Shown: piece after piece, positions 46,663 through 56,297 of the stretch
Layout of the letters: each line of letters starts with the position of its first letter
How positions within the stretch are numbered: the stretch's first letter is position 1
The notes under the pieces: model-generated
Database searches by the model: none
What the model was told of the DNA's origin: nothing
The model's input: only the letters and a program-made list of their open reading frames with translations
DNA from: Luxibacter massiliensis
Lineage (GTDB): Bacteria; Bacillota; Clostridia; Lachnospirales; Lachnospiraceae
DNA: 64,000 nt
Assembly: GCF_900604355.1 (NCBI RefSeq)
Contig: NZ_UWOE01000001.1
Coordinates: 930,001-994,000, forward strand
Reading direction: 5' to 3'
Translations under genes and position numbers: made by a program

Positions 46663-46688
46663 GTAGTCTAATGGAGCAGGTATCTGCA

Positions 46689-46733
46689 ATCCCCCTGAGT
46701 TCCTCATATGTATGGGAACTGGGGGATTTTTTG
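46689..46733 (+). terminator. Terminator after bceB
   Basis: A stem pairing AATCCCCC and GTTCC with GGAAC and GGGGGATT is followed by TTTTTT. It closes the Bce module. Confidence 0.88.
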
Positions 46734-46755
46734 CGTTAAAAAGGCAGGTTCATGT

Positions 46756-46886
46756 TTTATTCCAGCGGGCAACGAGCCAAGCGGACATGTTTACATGTCC
46801 ATTTGGCCACTGCCGCTAGGATCTCATACCCCGATGCTTGCATCATTGCCAGTTTGATGCCCCGTCTGCCTGCATCGGGGTCTTTG
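46756..46886 (+). repeat. 131-bp dispersed structured repeat, copy A
   Basis: This element starts TTTATTCCAGCGGGCAACG. It contains a GGACATG-TTTA-CATGTCC hairpin inside a wider GCCAA/TTGGC stem, and ends in an ACCCCGATGC ... GCATCGGGGTCTTT stem that matches the spoVT terminator core. Copy B starts 447 bp downstream. The 870-bp gap 46663-47532 holds both copies and no supported gene. Confidence 0.9.
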
Positions 46887-47202
46887 ACTATGAAATTGTT
46901 ATGTGTCAAGTGGAGGATACTGAATATATGCGTTTATGCTGTTTTTAAATAGGAGACATTTCGGATAACCCAAAAGGTAATGACGGGAATAAGTGGATGT
47001 ATCTCTGAAAATGATATCAACTATGCAAGGAAGAGAGCAGGCGTATCATTTTGTACATGTTTTGATGAATGTAGTTTATGGATAACATGAATAGGAATTA
47101 ATATACTTATATTTATAACCGTTGGTTTAAAAGTAAAAAGACCTGTTCCGAAGAAAAGGCCAGTTTCATCATATGAATTAAACACATTCGGTTTCTAAAC
47201 AA

Positions 47203-47333
47203 TTTATTCCAGCGGGCAACGAGCCAAGCGGACATGTTTACGTGTCCATTGGGCGACTGCCGCGAGGGCCTCATACCCTGATGCTGGCATCGCTGTTAGT
47301 TTGATGCCCCGTCTGCCTGCATTGGGGTCTTTG
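47203..47333 (+). repeat. 131-bp dispersed structured repeat, copy B
   Basis: Same length and layout as copy A with about a dozen scattered differences. Some disrupt its terminal stem (ACCCTGATGC / GCATTGGGGT), which argues that the copies have aged separately. Confidence 0.9.
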
Positions 47334-47532
47334 GCTTAGTAATTACATGCGATAATTGCATTTATAGAAACCAGCGTAAAAATTCATAACATAGTTTAAA
47401 TAGTTGATTATTTTTTTCATATTATACTTCTCCTTTCTTTTATTTACAAGTTTATTCTAAACCATCAGGGGGGAGTATTACTTGCCAAATGTGAATAAAA
47501 AGTAGTCAAATTTTGTTTAGGAGGGGATGTAG

Positions 47533-48345
47533 ATGATTTCTATGTATGAAGAAAAAAAGGAACAATTTAATATTGTGCATAAGGTGTCAAAGCATTATCC
47601 GCCGCATTTACATGATAACCTGGAAATTGTGTATGTAACAGAAGGAACATTGGAATTAGGCGTTGGGCAGGAGTTTTTTCATATGGAAAAGGGGGATTTT
47701 GCAATTGTATTCCCGAATATGATACATCATTACCAAGTATTTTCTAAGGAGTGCAGCAAAGCGTATTATTTATACCCGCCGCTTTCTTATGCAGGGCAGT
47801 TTGTTGGGAATCTTCAGAAATATTGTCCAGATAATCCGGTGATTAAAAAAGAGAATGTACATGGGGATATTATCAATGCGGTCTGCTGCCTGGCCCGCGA
47901 ACAGGTCAGGGACTCTATTGTGGAGCAGTGCTATATACAAATTATTGTGGCCAGAAGCCTGCCATGTTTTCACCTGGTTGAAAAAGACAGTTTGGGAAGT
48001 GGAGATATTATTTTTCGTACAGTATCTTATGTGGCGGCACATTTTAGAGAAGAAATTAAATTAGAGAGGATGGCAAAAGATCTAGGAGTCAGTAAATATG
48101 TCTTATCCCGGGTGTTCTCTGCAACATTTCATAAGAATTATAATCAATACTTAAATGAGCAGAGAATGAATTATGTGATTTCATTATTAGAGTGTTCCGA
48201 TGAGCCTATTACTGATATTTGCCTGAATGCAGGCTTTCAGAGCCAGCGGACATTTAACAGAGTGTTTCGGGAAATGTATAAAATGAGTCCGAGAGAATAC
48301 AGAAATTATTATAGGGAAAAATATATCACACAGCAATCTTTATAA
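47533..48345 (+). CDS. AraC-family regulator with cupin sensor
   Basis: This 270-residue regulator has an N-terminal cupin domain (HYPPHLHDNLEIVYVTEGT, about 17-85) and a C-terminal double helix-turn-helix (about 165-265: LERMAKDLGVSKYVLSRVF and ITDICLNAGFQSQRTFNRVF). Such proteins usually sense a sugar and activate nearby catabolic genes. AGGAGGG lies seven bases ahead of the ATG. Its target might be the lactose operon beyond the divergent AraC gene, but no operator was identified. Confidence 0.9.
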   Translation: MISMYEEKKEQFNIVHKVSKHYPPHLHDNLEIVYVTEGTLELGVGQEFFHMEKGDFAIVFPNMIHHYQVFSKECSKAYYLYPPLSYAGQFVGNLQKYCPDNPVIKKENVHGDIINAVCCLAREQVRDSIVEQCYIQIIVARSLPCFHLVEKDSLGSGDIIFRTVSYVAAHFREEIKLERMAKDLGVSKYVLSRVFSATFHKNYNQYLNEQRMNYVISLLECSDEPITDICLNAGFQSQRTFNRVFREMYKMSPREYRNYYREKYITQQSL

Positions 48346-48440
48346 GGGCAGGCACAGTCTAAAGGTGGTAGAGAAAACTGTACCCGGAATACTCCTTACC
48401 CTATGCCCTTTAAGTAAGATAGGCCCTCTTCAGCAGGACG

Positions 48441-48530
48441 CCCCACAATGCATATCCTTTGGATAAACCTTGTTAGACGGAATCCGCCCGTCGAAAGGCC
48501 ATGTATTGTGGAGCGCCCTTTAGATATAAA
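48441..48530 (-). repeat. Degenerate copy of the 61-bp dispersed repeat
   Basis: Read on the minus strand it follows the 17771 unit across about 1.5 units: TATCTAAAGGGCGCTCC, CAATACATGGCCTTTCGACGG, GGATTCCGTCTAACAAGG, then TATCCAAAGG. It lies between two convergent AraC genes, where it may also serve as a terminator. Confidence 0.75.
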
Positions 48531-49391
48531 TTAGGTATCTTGCTGAAGCTGTCTGCGGAATTCAGTAGGTGACAATCCGCTTTGCTTTTTGAAAACGCGG
48601 CTAAAGTAAAATGGGTCGTCATACCCGAGAATTTGAGCAATCTCGGAAACATTGTAATTAGTTGTCTCAAGCAGCGTCTGCGCGTTAGAGATGCGTAAGG
48701 ATTGAATATATTGAGCTGGCGTTGCTTCTGTATATTCTTTGAAATTCCTAATGAACCAACTGATGCTCATATGGCGCCCGGCGGCGTATTCTTCGATGCT
48801 AATGGGCTTATTATAATTTTCGTGGAAATACGAAACTGCAGAGTCCATTTCTTCCATAAGCAGGCGGTTCCTGCCTTTGGGCTTGCGGCCCATTAACCGA
48901 TGCAGCATAATCAAAAGTTGTTTCAGATAATTGACAAGCAATTCTTCATAATCCTCTTTACACAATTTCAATTCACGGATCATCTGCAAAAAAATATGTT
49001 TATATTCCAAAGAAGTGCCGGTATGAATCACATGTGCCTTATCTGGGATGCCGTATTTTCTCAGAATATTTTTTACATTGCTGCCAGTAAAATGCACCCA
49101 ATATACTTCCGTATGGTCAGCCCCATAGTAGTAATAGCGCTGCTCCTCTTTAGGGCGGTAAATGACCATGTTACCGGCAGCAACAATTTCTTCTATACCG
49201 TTAAAATAAAAATGGGCCTTGCCAGAAGCAATATAGAGTATCTGATAATCGATTCTGCCGCGGGGCCTGTTAGTCGGAAGCTTTGGCTTTGTGAGCAGGC
49301 GGTAGGTTCCGCAGCTGGTGACAAACAAAGAATGCCTTTTGTCTTTGAAGTCAAGTGCCTTATTATGCCAATAAGCAGAATCTACATACAT
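48531..49391 (-). CDS. AraC-family regulator divergent from lacZ
   Basis: This 286-residue regulator has an AraC-type arabinose-binding-like N-terminal domain (RGRIDYQILYIASGKAHFYFNG) and a C-terminal HTH pair (ISIEEYAAGRHMSISWFIRNF and VSEIAQILGYDDPFYFSRVFKK). The ATG at 49391 is seven bases after GGAGG; an upstream ATG at 49430 is less likely. It is divergent from the beta-galactosidase gene with a 227-bp shared control region, so it is the best candidate for its activator. Confidence 0.92.
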   Translation of the reverse strand: MYVDSAYWHNKALDFKDKRHSLFVTSCGTYRLLTKPKLPTNRPRGRIDYQILYIASGKAHFYFNGIEEIVAAGNMVIYRPKEEQRYYYYGADHTEVYWVHFTGSNVKNILRKYGIPDKAHVIHTGTSLEYKHIFLQMIRELKLCKEDYEELLVNYLKQLLIMLHRLMGRKPKGRNRLLMEEMDSAVSYFHENYNKPISIEEYAAGRHMSISWFIRNFKEYTEATPAQYIQSLRISNAQTLLETTNYNVSEIAQILGYDDPFYFSRVFKKQSGLSPTEFRRQLQQDT

Positions 49392-49467
49392 AGCAAAACC
49401 TCCTTCCAGAATGATTTTGTCCATAATCATGAAAATAATATATAAATTGTATCATTTTGTGCATGTT

Positions 49468-49496
49468 TTGTCCAATCTAATTCATGTTAATAGAAT
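49468..49496 (+). promoter_or_regulatory. Candidate lacZ promoter
   Basis: TTGTCC (49468-49473) and TAGAAT (49491-49496) are 17 bp apart, about 120 bp before the GTG start. GCATGTTTTG and TCATGTTAA repeats overlap the -35 to -10 area and may be AraC half-sites. Confidence 0.5.
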
Positions 49497-49618
49497 ATCC
49501 CCTTGTATATAATTTTACCTAAAGGGAATGCATTGAGGGGGACCCTTCAGGGCATAAAAAAATAGGAGAATAAGGAGACACAAAAAAAACCCAAAAATTC
49601 AAGAAGGAGGTAATTTAA

Positions 49619-52600
49619 GTGCTTATACCAAGACATTATGAAAATCTTCACGTGCTGCATGAAAATACAATGCCGAACCGCAGTTATTATATTCCTGCGT
49701 CTAGGGCAATGGATTCTTTAGTGGAACACCGTGAAGAATCAGACCGCTTCCAATTATTAAATGGGAAATGGAGGTTCCGATATTATGAAAGCATTTATGA
49801 CTTACAGGAAAAATTCTACGAAAGGGCCTTTGATGTAAGTCAGTTTGATGAAGTGTGGGTTCCGGGAGTATGGCAGAATTATGGTTATGATTCCCATCAA
49901 TATACAAATGTCCGGTATCCGTTTCCATTTGACCCACCCTATGTGCCGCAGGATAATCCATGTGGGACATATGTATATGATTTTGAATACAAAAAAGACG
50001 AGTCGGCGCCAAGAGCATACTTAGTATTTGAAGGGGTTGATTCGTGTTTCTATGTGTGGGTCAATGGGGAGTATGTTGGATATAGCCAGGTTTCCCATTC
50101 TACCAGCGAATTTGATGTGACGGAAATTCTCCAGGAAGGAAAAAACCGTGTTGCAGCGCTGGTTCTGAAATGGTGTGACGGCAGTTACCTGGAAGACCAG
50201 GACAAGTTCCGTATGAGCGGTATTTTTAACGATGTGTATTTACTGAACCGGCCTCAACAGTGCATGTATGACTATTATATTAGGACCTCCCACACGGATA
50301 TAAAGGCAGTGGTAAACGTAGAAATCAAGTATCTTGGGAATGCCGTTCCAACCAAAGTCAGCATGATAGATGCAGATGGTGTTACGGTGGCAGAAGAAAG
50401 TGTGGTTTTTAAGACAGAAGAATGTGGGGCAGCAAGGATTGATCTGGTTATAAAAAACCCAAAGCTTTGGAACCCAGAATCTCCATATCTATATAGGATT
50501 GTTTTTGAAACAGAGAATGAGGTAATAACAGACAGAGTGGGCGTCCGTGAAATATATATCGAAAATAATGTGGTGCACTTCAATGGAAAACCGATTATTT
50601 TCCGTGGTGTAAACAGACATGATTCTGACCCGGTTACTGGGTTCACCATTTCTATTGACAAGATCAAGAAGGATATGGAAATGATGAAGCAGCACAATTT
50701 CAATGCAATCCGTTCCAGTCATTATCCAAATGCCCCGTTCTTTTACCAGCTATGCGATGAATATGGATTCTTTGTTGTGGATGAAGCTGACAACGAAAGC
50801 CATGGACCCTCTGAAATCTATTATGAAAATAACGAATTTGAAAATAAGAGTAAGCGCTGGAATGAGGCCATTTCCGACAATCCAGACTTTGTAGGGGCAA
50901 CCGTAGACAGAGTAAAACGCTGTGTGGAGAGAGAAAAAAACAGACCTTGTATTGTTATCTGGTCTATGGGAAATGAGTGTGCATACGGATGTACCTTTGA
51001 AGAAGCGCTGAAATGGACTAAGGAGTTCGACCCCACACGCCTTACACATTTTGAAAGTGCAAGATATCATGGTGGAAAACGGAAATATGAATTCTCCAAC
51101 CTGGACTTATTCAGCAGAATGTATCCGCCGTTTCATGAGATAGATGAATACCTGGAGGGCCACCCGGATAAGCCCTTTATTTTGATTGAGTACAGCCATT
51201 CTATGGGAAACGGGCCTGGAGATTTTGAGGATTATTTTCAGAAATTCCATGCAGAGAAAATAATGTGCGGCGGATTTGTCTGGGAATGGTGTGACCATGG
51301 TATCTATAAAGGTTTGGCTGACAACGGGAAAGAAATGTATTACTATGGCGGAGACCACAAAGAGGAAGTACATGACGGCAACTTTTGTATGGACGGCCTG
51401 GTTTATCCAGACAGAAGGCCGCACACTGGACTGCTGGAATATAAGAACGTTTACAGGCCAATCAGGGTCTTATCCTTTGACCAGAAAGATAAGAAGATTA
51501 CATTCCATAATTATTTAGATTTTACAAACGCCAAAGACTATATTCAGATGAAATATGAAGTGGGCTGTGACGGCTATATCAGAGAAGAGGGAGAGCTGCC
51601 ATCCATCTCTATTGAACCACAGAAGTCTGCAACAGTAGAGCTTCCCATTGAGATTCCGGAGAAAGGAAGGGCATTCTTAAAGATTACTTATTACTCCACA
51701 AAAGCGGCTGCGTTAGTTCCGTCCGGCCATCTGCTCGGGTTTGATGAAATTGCACTTGAAAATACAGATCAGAGGAACCAGGAAGTAGTACAGGATATTG
51801 AAAAGTTTGGAAGTCATGATGCTGCAATGAAAGTAGATGAAACCGATACATTTGTAGAGCTTGAAGGAAACGGGTTTAAATATAGATTGGATAAGCGGAC
51901 AGGGTTATTTTCCAGTTTAGAGTATAACGGCGTGGAACAAATTGAAAAACCGATGGAAGTTAATATCTGGCGTGCACCCACAGATAATGATATGTACATC
52001 CAGAAAGAGTGGTACAGGGCAAAGTATGATAAGACATCTGTACGGGCATATGATTCCCGTGTGGAAAGAGCAGAGAGTACGGTGGCAGTCCAATGCCATA
52101 TGTCTTTGGCAGCCAATGGGATCCAGAAAATATTGAATATGGATACCACCTGGAAAATAGATGGAAGGGGGGCAATCAGCCTGCATATGAAAGTAGAACG
52201 GCTCCCGGAATTCCCCATGCTTCCAAGATTCGGCCTGCGCCTGTTCCTGAATAAAACATTGGACCATGTGAGCTATTATGGTATGGGCCCGGCTGAGAGC
52301 TACTGCGATAAGCACAGAGCTTCCAGCCATGGCATTTATACTGCACAGGTAAGTGAATTACATGAGGATTACATCAAACCCCAGGAAAACGGGAGTCATT
52401 ATGATTGTTCTTATGTGACGGCAGAAGGAGAACACTGTAAGCTGGCAGTAATGTCGGAGACAACATTTTCATTCAATGCCTCTGTTTATACACAAGAAGA
52501 GCTGACCGCAAAAAAACATAACTTTGAACTGCAGCCTTCTGAAAATACGGTTTTATGCCTGGATTATGCACAAAACGGTATTGGGTCAAACAGCTGCGGC

Positions 52601-52678
52601 CCAGAACTGGCAGAAAAGTACAGATTAGACAGTCCTGGGTTTGAATTTAGAATTATGCTGATACCATACAGGAAATGA
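49619..52678 (+). CDS. lacZ: Beta-galactosidase (GH2)
   Basis: This 1019-residue enzyme has the full LacZ architecture: a sugar-binding jelly roll, Ig-like domains, a TIM barrel (about 320-610) and a C-terminal small-chain domain. The acid/base Glu453 is in WSMGNE and the nucleophile Glu524 in LIEYSHSMGN. NGKPIIFRGVNRHD marks the barrel start. It hydrolyses lactose or other terminal beta-galactosides in the cytoplasm, as no signal peptide is present. Translation starts at GTG, eight bases after AAGGAGG. A GPH transporter gene follows. Confidence 0.95.
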   Translation: MLIPRHYENLHVLHENTMPNRSYYIPASRAMDSLVEHREESDRFQLLNGKWRFRYYESIYDLQEKFYERAFDVSQFDEVWVPGVWQNYGYDSHQYTNVRYPFPFDPPYVPQDNPCGTYVYDFEYKKDESAPRAYLVFEGVDSCFYVWVNGEYVGYSQVSHSTSEFDVTEILQEGKNRVAALVLKWCDGSYLEDQDKFRMSGIFNDVYLLNRPQQCMYDYYIRTSHTDIKAVVNVEIKYLGNAVPTKVSMIDADGVTVAEESVVFKTEECGAARIDLVIKNPKLWNPESPYLYRIVFETENEVITDRVGVREIYIENNVVHFNGKPIIFRGVNRHDSDPVTGFTISIDKIKKDMEMMKQHNFNAIRSSHYPNAPFFYQLCDEYGFFVVDEADNESHGPSEIYYENNEFENKSKRWNEAISDNPDFVGATVDRVKRCVEREKNRPCIVIWSMGNECAYGCTFEEALKWTKEFDPTRLTHFESARYHGGKRKYEFSNLDLFSRMYPPFHEIDEYLEGHPDKPFILIEYSHSMGNGPGDFEDYFQKFHAEKIMCGGFVWEWCDHGIYKGLADNGKEMYYYGGDHKEEVHDGNFCMDGLVYPDRRPHTGLLEYKNVYRPIRVLSFDQKDKKITFHNYLDFTNAKDYIQMKYEVGCDGYIREEGELPSISIEPQKSATVELPIEIPEKGRAFLKITYYSTKAAALVPSGHLLGFDEIALENTDQRNQEVVQDIEKFGSHDAAMKVDETDTFVELEGNGFKYRLDKRTGLFSSLEYNGVEQIEKPMEVNIWRAPTDNDMYIQKEWYRAKYDKTSVRAYDSRVERAESTVAVQCHMSLAANGIQKILNMDTTWKIDGRGAISLHMKVERLPEFPMLPRFGLRLFLNKTLDHVSYYGMGPAESYCDKHRASSHGIYTAQVSELHEDYIKPQENGSHYDCSYVTAEGEHCKLAVMSETTFSFNASVYTQEELTAKKHNFELQPSENTVLCLDYAQNGIGSNSCGPELAEKYRLDSPGFEFRIMLIPYRK

Positions 52679-52701
52679 TAAATAAAAATGGGAGAACAAA
52701 G

Positions 52702-54069
52702 ATGGAAGAAAAGAAATACTTAAAATGGTATAACAAAGTTGGTTATGGCTCAGGAGATATTGCAGGAAACATGGTCTATGCGTTTCTCACCTCCTTTGTT
52801 ATGATTTATCTTACCAATACAGTAGGTCTGAATGCAGGTATTGTAGGTACATTGATTGCAGTTTCAAAACTCTTTGATGGAATAACGGATGTTTTTTTCG
52901 GGTCCATGATTGATAAAACCAAAAGCAAGATGGGAAAAGCCAGGCCATGGATGCTTTATGGATACATTGGATGTGCAGTCACACTGGCAGCAATTTTTGC
53001 GATTCCAGAGGATGCGGGGGAGTTTGCACAGTATGCGTGGTTTTTCATCGCATATACATTGCTTAACGCAGTATTTTATACGGCAAATAACATTGCGTAT
53101 TCTGCACTGACGGCTTTAATCACGAAGAATAATAAAGAAAGAGTGGAGATGGGGTCATATCGTTTTATCTTTGCTTTTTCTACCAGCCTTTTGATTCAGT
53201 CCGTAACACTTGCTTTTGTGGACAGCCTTGGGGGCGGAGCAGCAGGATGGAGGACAGTGGCCGTTATTTATGCTGTGATCGGCTTGATTGTCAACACCCT
53301 GTCGGCGATGTCAGTGAAGGAACTTTCAGAAGAAGAACTGGCGGAGGATATTGGAAAATCGGGAGTGGATGAAAAGTATACCTTGATTGATGCCGCTAAA
53401 TTATTATTTTCTAACAAGTATTATGTGATGATCTGCGCCACATATATCCTGCAGCAGATTTATATAGCCATGGTAAATATGGGCCTCTATTACATGATGT
53501 ATATTTTGTTCAATAAAGAATTATATCCAGTATTCTCATGGGCAAGCAATATACCGCTGATTATTGCACTTCTGATCACTCCGTCTTTGGTTGCCAAATG
53601 GAAAGGAATGTATAAATTAAATCTGACAGGTTATATGATTGGAACAGCTGGGCGTATGCTTGTAGTTGCAGCGGCATATCTGGGAAGTGTGGAACTGATG
53701 ATTGCATTTACGGCATTGGCTTCTTTTGGCACTGGCCCATGGCAGGGGGATATGAATGCAGTGATTGCAGAATGCTCTGAGTACACCTATCTGACAAAGA
53801 AGAAACGTGTTGATGGAACCATGTATTCCTGTACATCATTGGGCGTGAAGCTTGGCGGAGGCTTGGGAACTGCGATTTCAGGGTGGCTTCTGGCGCTTAG
53901 TGGATTTAATGAGAAATTAACCATACAGCCGGATTCTTGTTTACAGATGCTAAGGATCATGTTTTTATGGATTCCTTTCGTCATAACGCTGATAATCACA
54001 ATTATCATGTCAAAAATGAAAGTAGAAAAAGCAAATGCAGAATTAAAAACACAGAAATCAATTATATAA
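52702..54069 (+). CDS. GPH-family sugar:cation symporter
   Basis: This 455-residue transporter has twelve predicted helices and the family signatures NKVGYGSGDIAGN at the N-terminus and DGITDVFFGSMIDKT after TM2. It resembles the MelB/LacS group that imports lactose, melibiose or glycosides with Na+ or H+. It lacks the IIA-like tail of LacS. The ATG at 52702 follows GGGAG; an ATG at 52675 overlapping the lacZ stop is possible. It presumably supplies substrate to LacZ. Confidence 0.92.
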   Translation: MEEKKYLKWYNKVGYGSGDIAGNMVYAFLTSFVMIYLTNTVGLNAGIVGTLIAVSKLFDGITDVFFGSMIDKTKSKMGKARPWMLYGYIGCAVTLAAIFAIPEDAGEFAQYAWFFIAYTLLNAVFYTANNIAYSALTALITKNNKERVEMGSYRFIFAFSTSLLIQSVTLAFVDSLGGGAAGWRTVAVIYAVIGLIVNTLSAMSVKELSEEELAEDIGKSGVDEKYTLIDAAKLLFSNKYYVMICATYILQQIYIAMVNMGLYYMMYILFNKELYPVFSWASNIPLIIALLITPSLVAKWKGMYKLNLTGYMIGTAGRMLVVAAAYLGSVELMIAFTALASFGTGPWQGDMNAVIAECSEYTYLTKKKRVDGTMYSCTSLGVKLGGGLGTAISGWLLALSGFNEKLTIQPDSCLQMLRIMFLWIPFVITLIITIIMSKMKVEKANAELKTQKSII

Positions 54070-54075
54070 AATTTA

Positions 54076-54112
54076 AGCAGAGTCCTGTCTTTCGTTAGAA
54101 TAGGACTCTGCT
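54076..54112 (+). terminator. Terminator after the lac operon
   Basis: An 11-bp perfect stem (AGCAGAGTCCT / AGGACTCTGCT) follows seven bases after the stop. A second hairpin, GGGGAAT-CTTAC-ATTCCCC (54164-54182), lies nearer the convergent minus-strand operon. Confidence 0.75.
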
Positions 54113-54209
54113 CCCTGTTAGCATCCAAACAGACTTTTAGATGTTAATAGCTTTCTGCCCTTAGGGGAATCTTACATTCCCCGCCCAGCGCTGTGCATCG
54201 GACCTGCCG

Positions 54210-55910
54210 TCAGGCTTTTGGGTTATCTATGCCACATGGAGAGGATGACTGGATCAGGCCCCGTTCATGCATGACTGCGTTATAGAAGCGGAAGCCGCCT
54301 GAAAAATTATAACAGTCAAACCCATTCCCAGCCAGGATACGTGCTGCAATGTAGCTGCGCAGGCCGCTCTGGCAGATGACATAGACTGGTTTGCCTTTAT
54401 CAATCTCGTCAAGGCGCTCCCGGAGTCCATCTACTGGAATGTTTACAAATCCTTCAATATGGCCGCCTGCATACTCGCCGGCAGTGCGGGTATCCAAAAG
54501 AGTAACTGAGCCGTCATGAGGCAGCTGTGCCACATCCTCTAAATGGAACTGTTTTAGGATCCCCTTTGCTATATTCTCCGCCATAAACCCAGCCATATTG
54601 ACAGGGTCTTTGGCAGAAGAGTAGGGAGGCGCATAAGCCAGGTCCAGATCTTTTAATGCAATTACAGACATTCCTGCGTGAATTGCTGTGGCCAGCACAT
54701 CAATGCGTTTATCTACACCTTCATAGCCGACAATCTGGGCGCCAAGCAGCCTGAATGTATTTTTCTCAAAAACTACTTTCATGGTCATTAGCCTGCCCCC
54801 TGGGTAATAACCTGCGTGGCTCATGGGAGAGAGGATGATGGCGTCAACATCCAGTCCAGCTTTTTTAGCGTTTGTCTCATTGACGCCCGTGGCAGCAGCA
54901 GTGAGGCTGAAGACTTTGATTACGGAGCTTCCCTGGGAGCCTTGGTATTTGCTGTCACCGCCGCAAATATTATCTGCGGCAATCCTGCCCTGTTTATTTG
55001 CCGGGCCGGCCAGAGAAATCAGGGCGTCTGACCCTGTGACATAATGCTTTACCTGTACCGCGTCCCCGACTGCATAAATATCCGGAAGACTGGTCTCCAT
55101 CCTGTCATTTACAAGGATACTGTCTTTCATGCCGAGTGCAAGGCCGGCCTTCTTAGCAAGAGGCGTATCAGGGGTTACGCCGATGGCCAGAACAACCATA
55201 TCTGCAGTGAGGGGACTCTCATCCTTTAATAAGACTGCCACTTTTCCATCTTTTTCCTCGAATCCTTCTACCGTATGCCCGAGAGCCAGACGTATTCCAT
55301 GCTTTCTTACTTCGCTGTGTATAAAAGAGGCCATATCTGAATCAAAAGGGTTCATTAATTGTTTTGGCCGCTGGACAATAGTTACCTCCATGCCCAGTTC
55401 TCGAAGGTTTTCTGCCAGTTCCAGGCCGATAAACCCTCCCCCTGCAAGAACAACAGATTTAGGGTTGTTCTGGGCGATATATTCCTTGATGCGAAAAGTG
55501 TCTTCCACTGTACGCAGGGTAAATAATTTGTCCAAACCTGCCCCTGGCAGCCGCGGCTGAGTTGGTTTTGCGCCGGGAGACAGAAGCAGCTTATCATAAC
55601 TTTCCTCAAATTCTTCTCCTGTTTCCAGGTTCTTCACGGAAACTTTTTTCTCCTTTGGGTCAATGGAGGTTACTTCGTGATGTACTTTCATTGTGACATG
55701 GAACCTGGAGAAAAAGCTTTCAGGAGTCTGAAGGGTGAGCTCTTCCGGGTCTTCAATAATCCCTCCAATATAGTAGGGCAATCCGCAGTTCGCATAAGAA
55801 ACATATCCAGAACGTTCAAAAACAATAATTTCCGCCTGTTCATCCAGCCTGCGTATCCGGGCTGCCGCTGTGGCGCCTCCTGCTACCCCGCCGATAATTA
55901 CAGTTTTCAT
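54210..55910 (-). CDS. CoA-disulfide reductase-like FAD enzyme with rhodanese domain
   Basis: This 566-residue protein has an N-terminal FAD motif (IIGGVAGGATAAARIRR), the redox Cys42 in YANCGLPYY, an NAD(P)H-binding GGGFIGLELAENL, GDAV in the second FAD region, a dimerisation domain, and a C-terminal rhodanese domain with catalytic Cys in ICQSGLRSY (from about residue 465). This is the CoADR-RHD layout that reduces CoA disulfides or persulfides. It starts one base after the upstream rhodanese gene ends, so the two are coupled. Confidence 0.92.
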   Translation of the reverse strand: MKTVIIGGVAGGATAAARIRRLDEQAEIIVFERSGYVSYANCGLPYYIGGIIEDPEELTLQTPESFFSRFHVTMKVHHEVTSIDPKEKKVSVKNLETGEEFEESYDKLLLSPGAKPTQPRLPGAGLDKLFTLRTVEDTFRIKEYIAQNNPKSVVLAGGGFIGLELAENLRELGMEVTIVQRPKQLMNPFDSDMASFIHSEVRKHGIRLALGHTVEGFEEKDGKVAVLLKDESPLTADMVVLAIGVTPDTPLAKKAGLALGMKDSILVNDRMETSLPDIYAVGDAVQVKHYVTGSDALISLAGPANKQGRIAADNICGGDSKYQGSQGSSVIKVFSLTAAATGVNETNAKKAGLDVDAIILSPMSHAGYYPGGRLMTMKVVFEKNTFRLLGAQIVGYEGVDKRIDVLATAIHAGMSVIALKDLDLAYAPPYSSAKDPVNMAGFMAENIAKGILKQFHLEDVAQLPHDGSVTLLDTRTAGEYAGGHIEGFVNIPVDGLRERLDEIDKGKPVYVICQSGLRSYIAARILAGNGFDCYNFSGGFRFYNAVMHERGLIQSSSPCGIDNPKA

Positions 55911-55911
55911 A

Positions 55912-56232
55912 TTAATGTACCACCTTTCCTGAGTAAGCAGCTATGCCGCCTATATTTTTTACACTTGTGTATCCCATCCTGCTCAGGGCGCCTACGGCCT
56001 GGCGGCTTCTGCTTCCGCTATGGCAGTATACAAAAAGGGGAGTATCTTTGCTCCCGGCAATTTTGCTGATTCCCTCCAACGACTGAAGGGGAAGGTTTTG
56101 GCTGTCAGGAATATGCCCTTCCCTGTATTCCTGTACCGTACGTACATCTAACAGCACTGCCCCTGCTGTTTTCCCATATTCGTTGATTCCCTGATTAATA
56201 TCAGGGCCTTGCAGAAAATTTAAAAATCCCAT
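55912..56232 (-). CDS. Single-domain rhodanese-like sulfurtransferase
   Basis: This 106-residue protein has the rhodanese core with DVRTVQEYREGHIPDS and the active-site loop YCHSGSRSR, whose Cys carries the persulfide. It probably passes sulfane sulfur to or from the CoA-disulfide-reductase-like enzyme. AAGGAGA is well placed before the ATG. Confidence 0.93.
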   Translation of the reverse strand: MGFLNFLQGPDINQGINEYGKTAGAVLLDVRTVQEYREGHIPDSQNLPLQSLEGISKIAGSKDTPLFVYCHSGSRSRQAVGALSRMGYTSVKNIGGIAAYSGKVVH

Positions 56233-56297
56233 GTGTATTCTCCTTTTTTATCGGTTCCTCTATTTTTCTTGCAAAGGCGCATATACCTGTTTTTAAA

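Noticed and set aside
31600..46700. Integrative conjugative element or prophage
   Set aside because: No integrase, relaxase, coupling protein or phage structural gene is present; only defence, resistance and remnant genes are seen.
46887..47202. Small gene between the two 131-bp repeats
   Set aside because: Only short, poorly initiated frames are present; nothing resembles a known protein.
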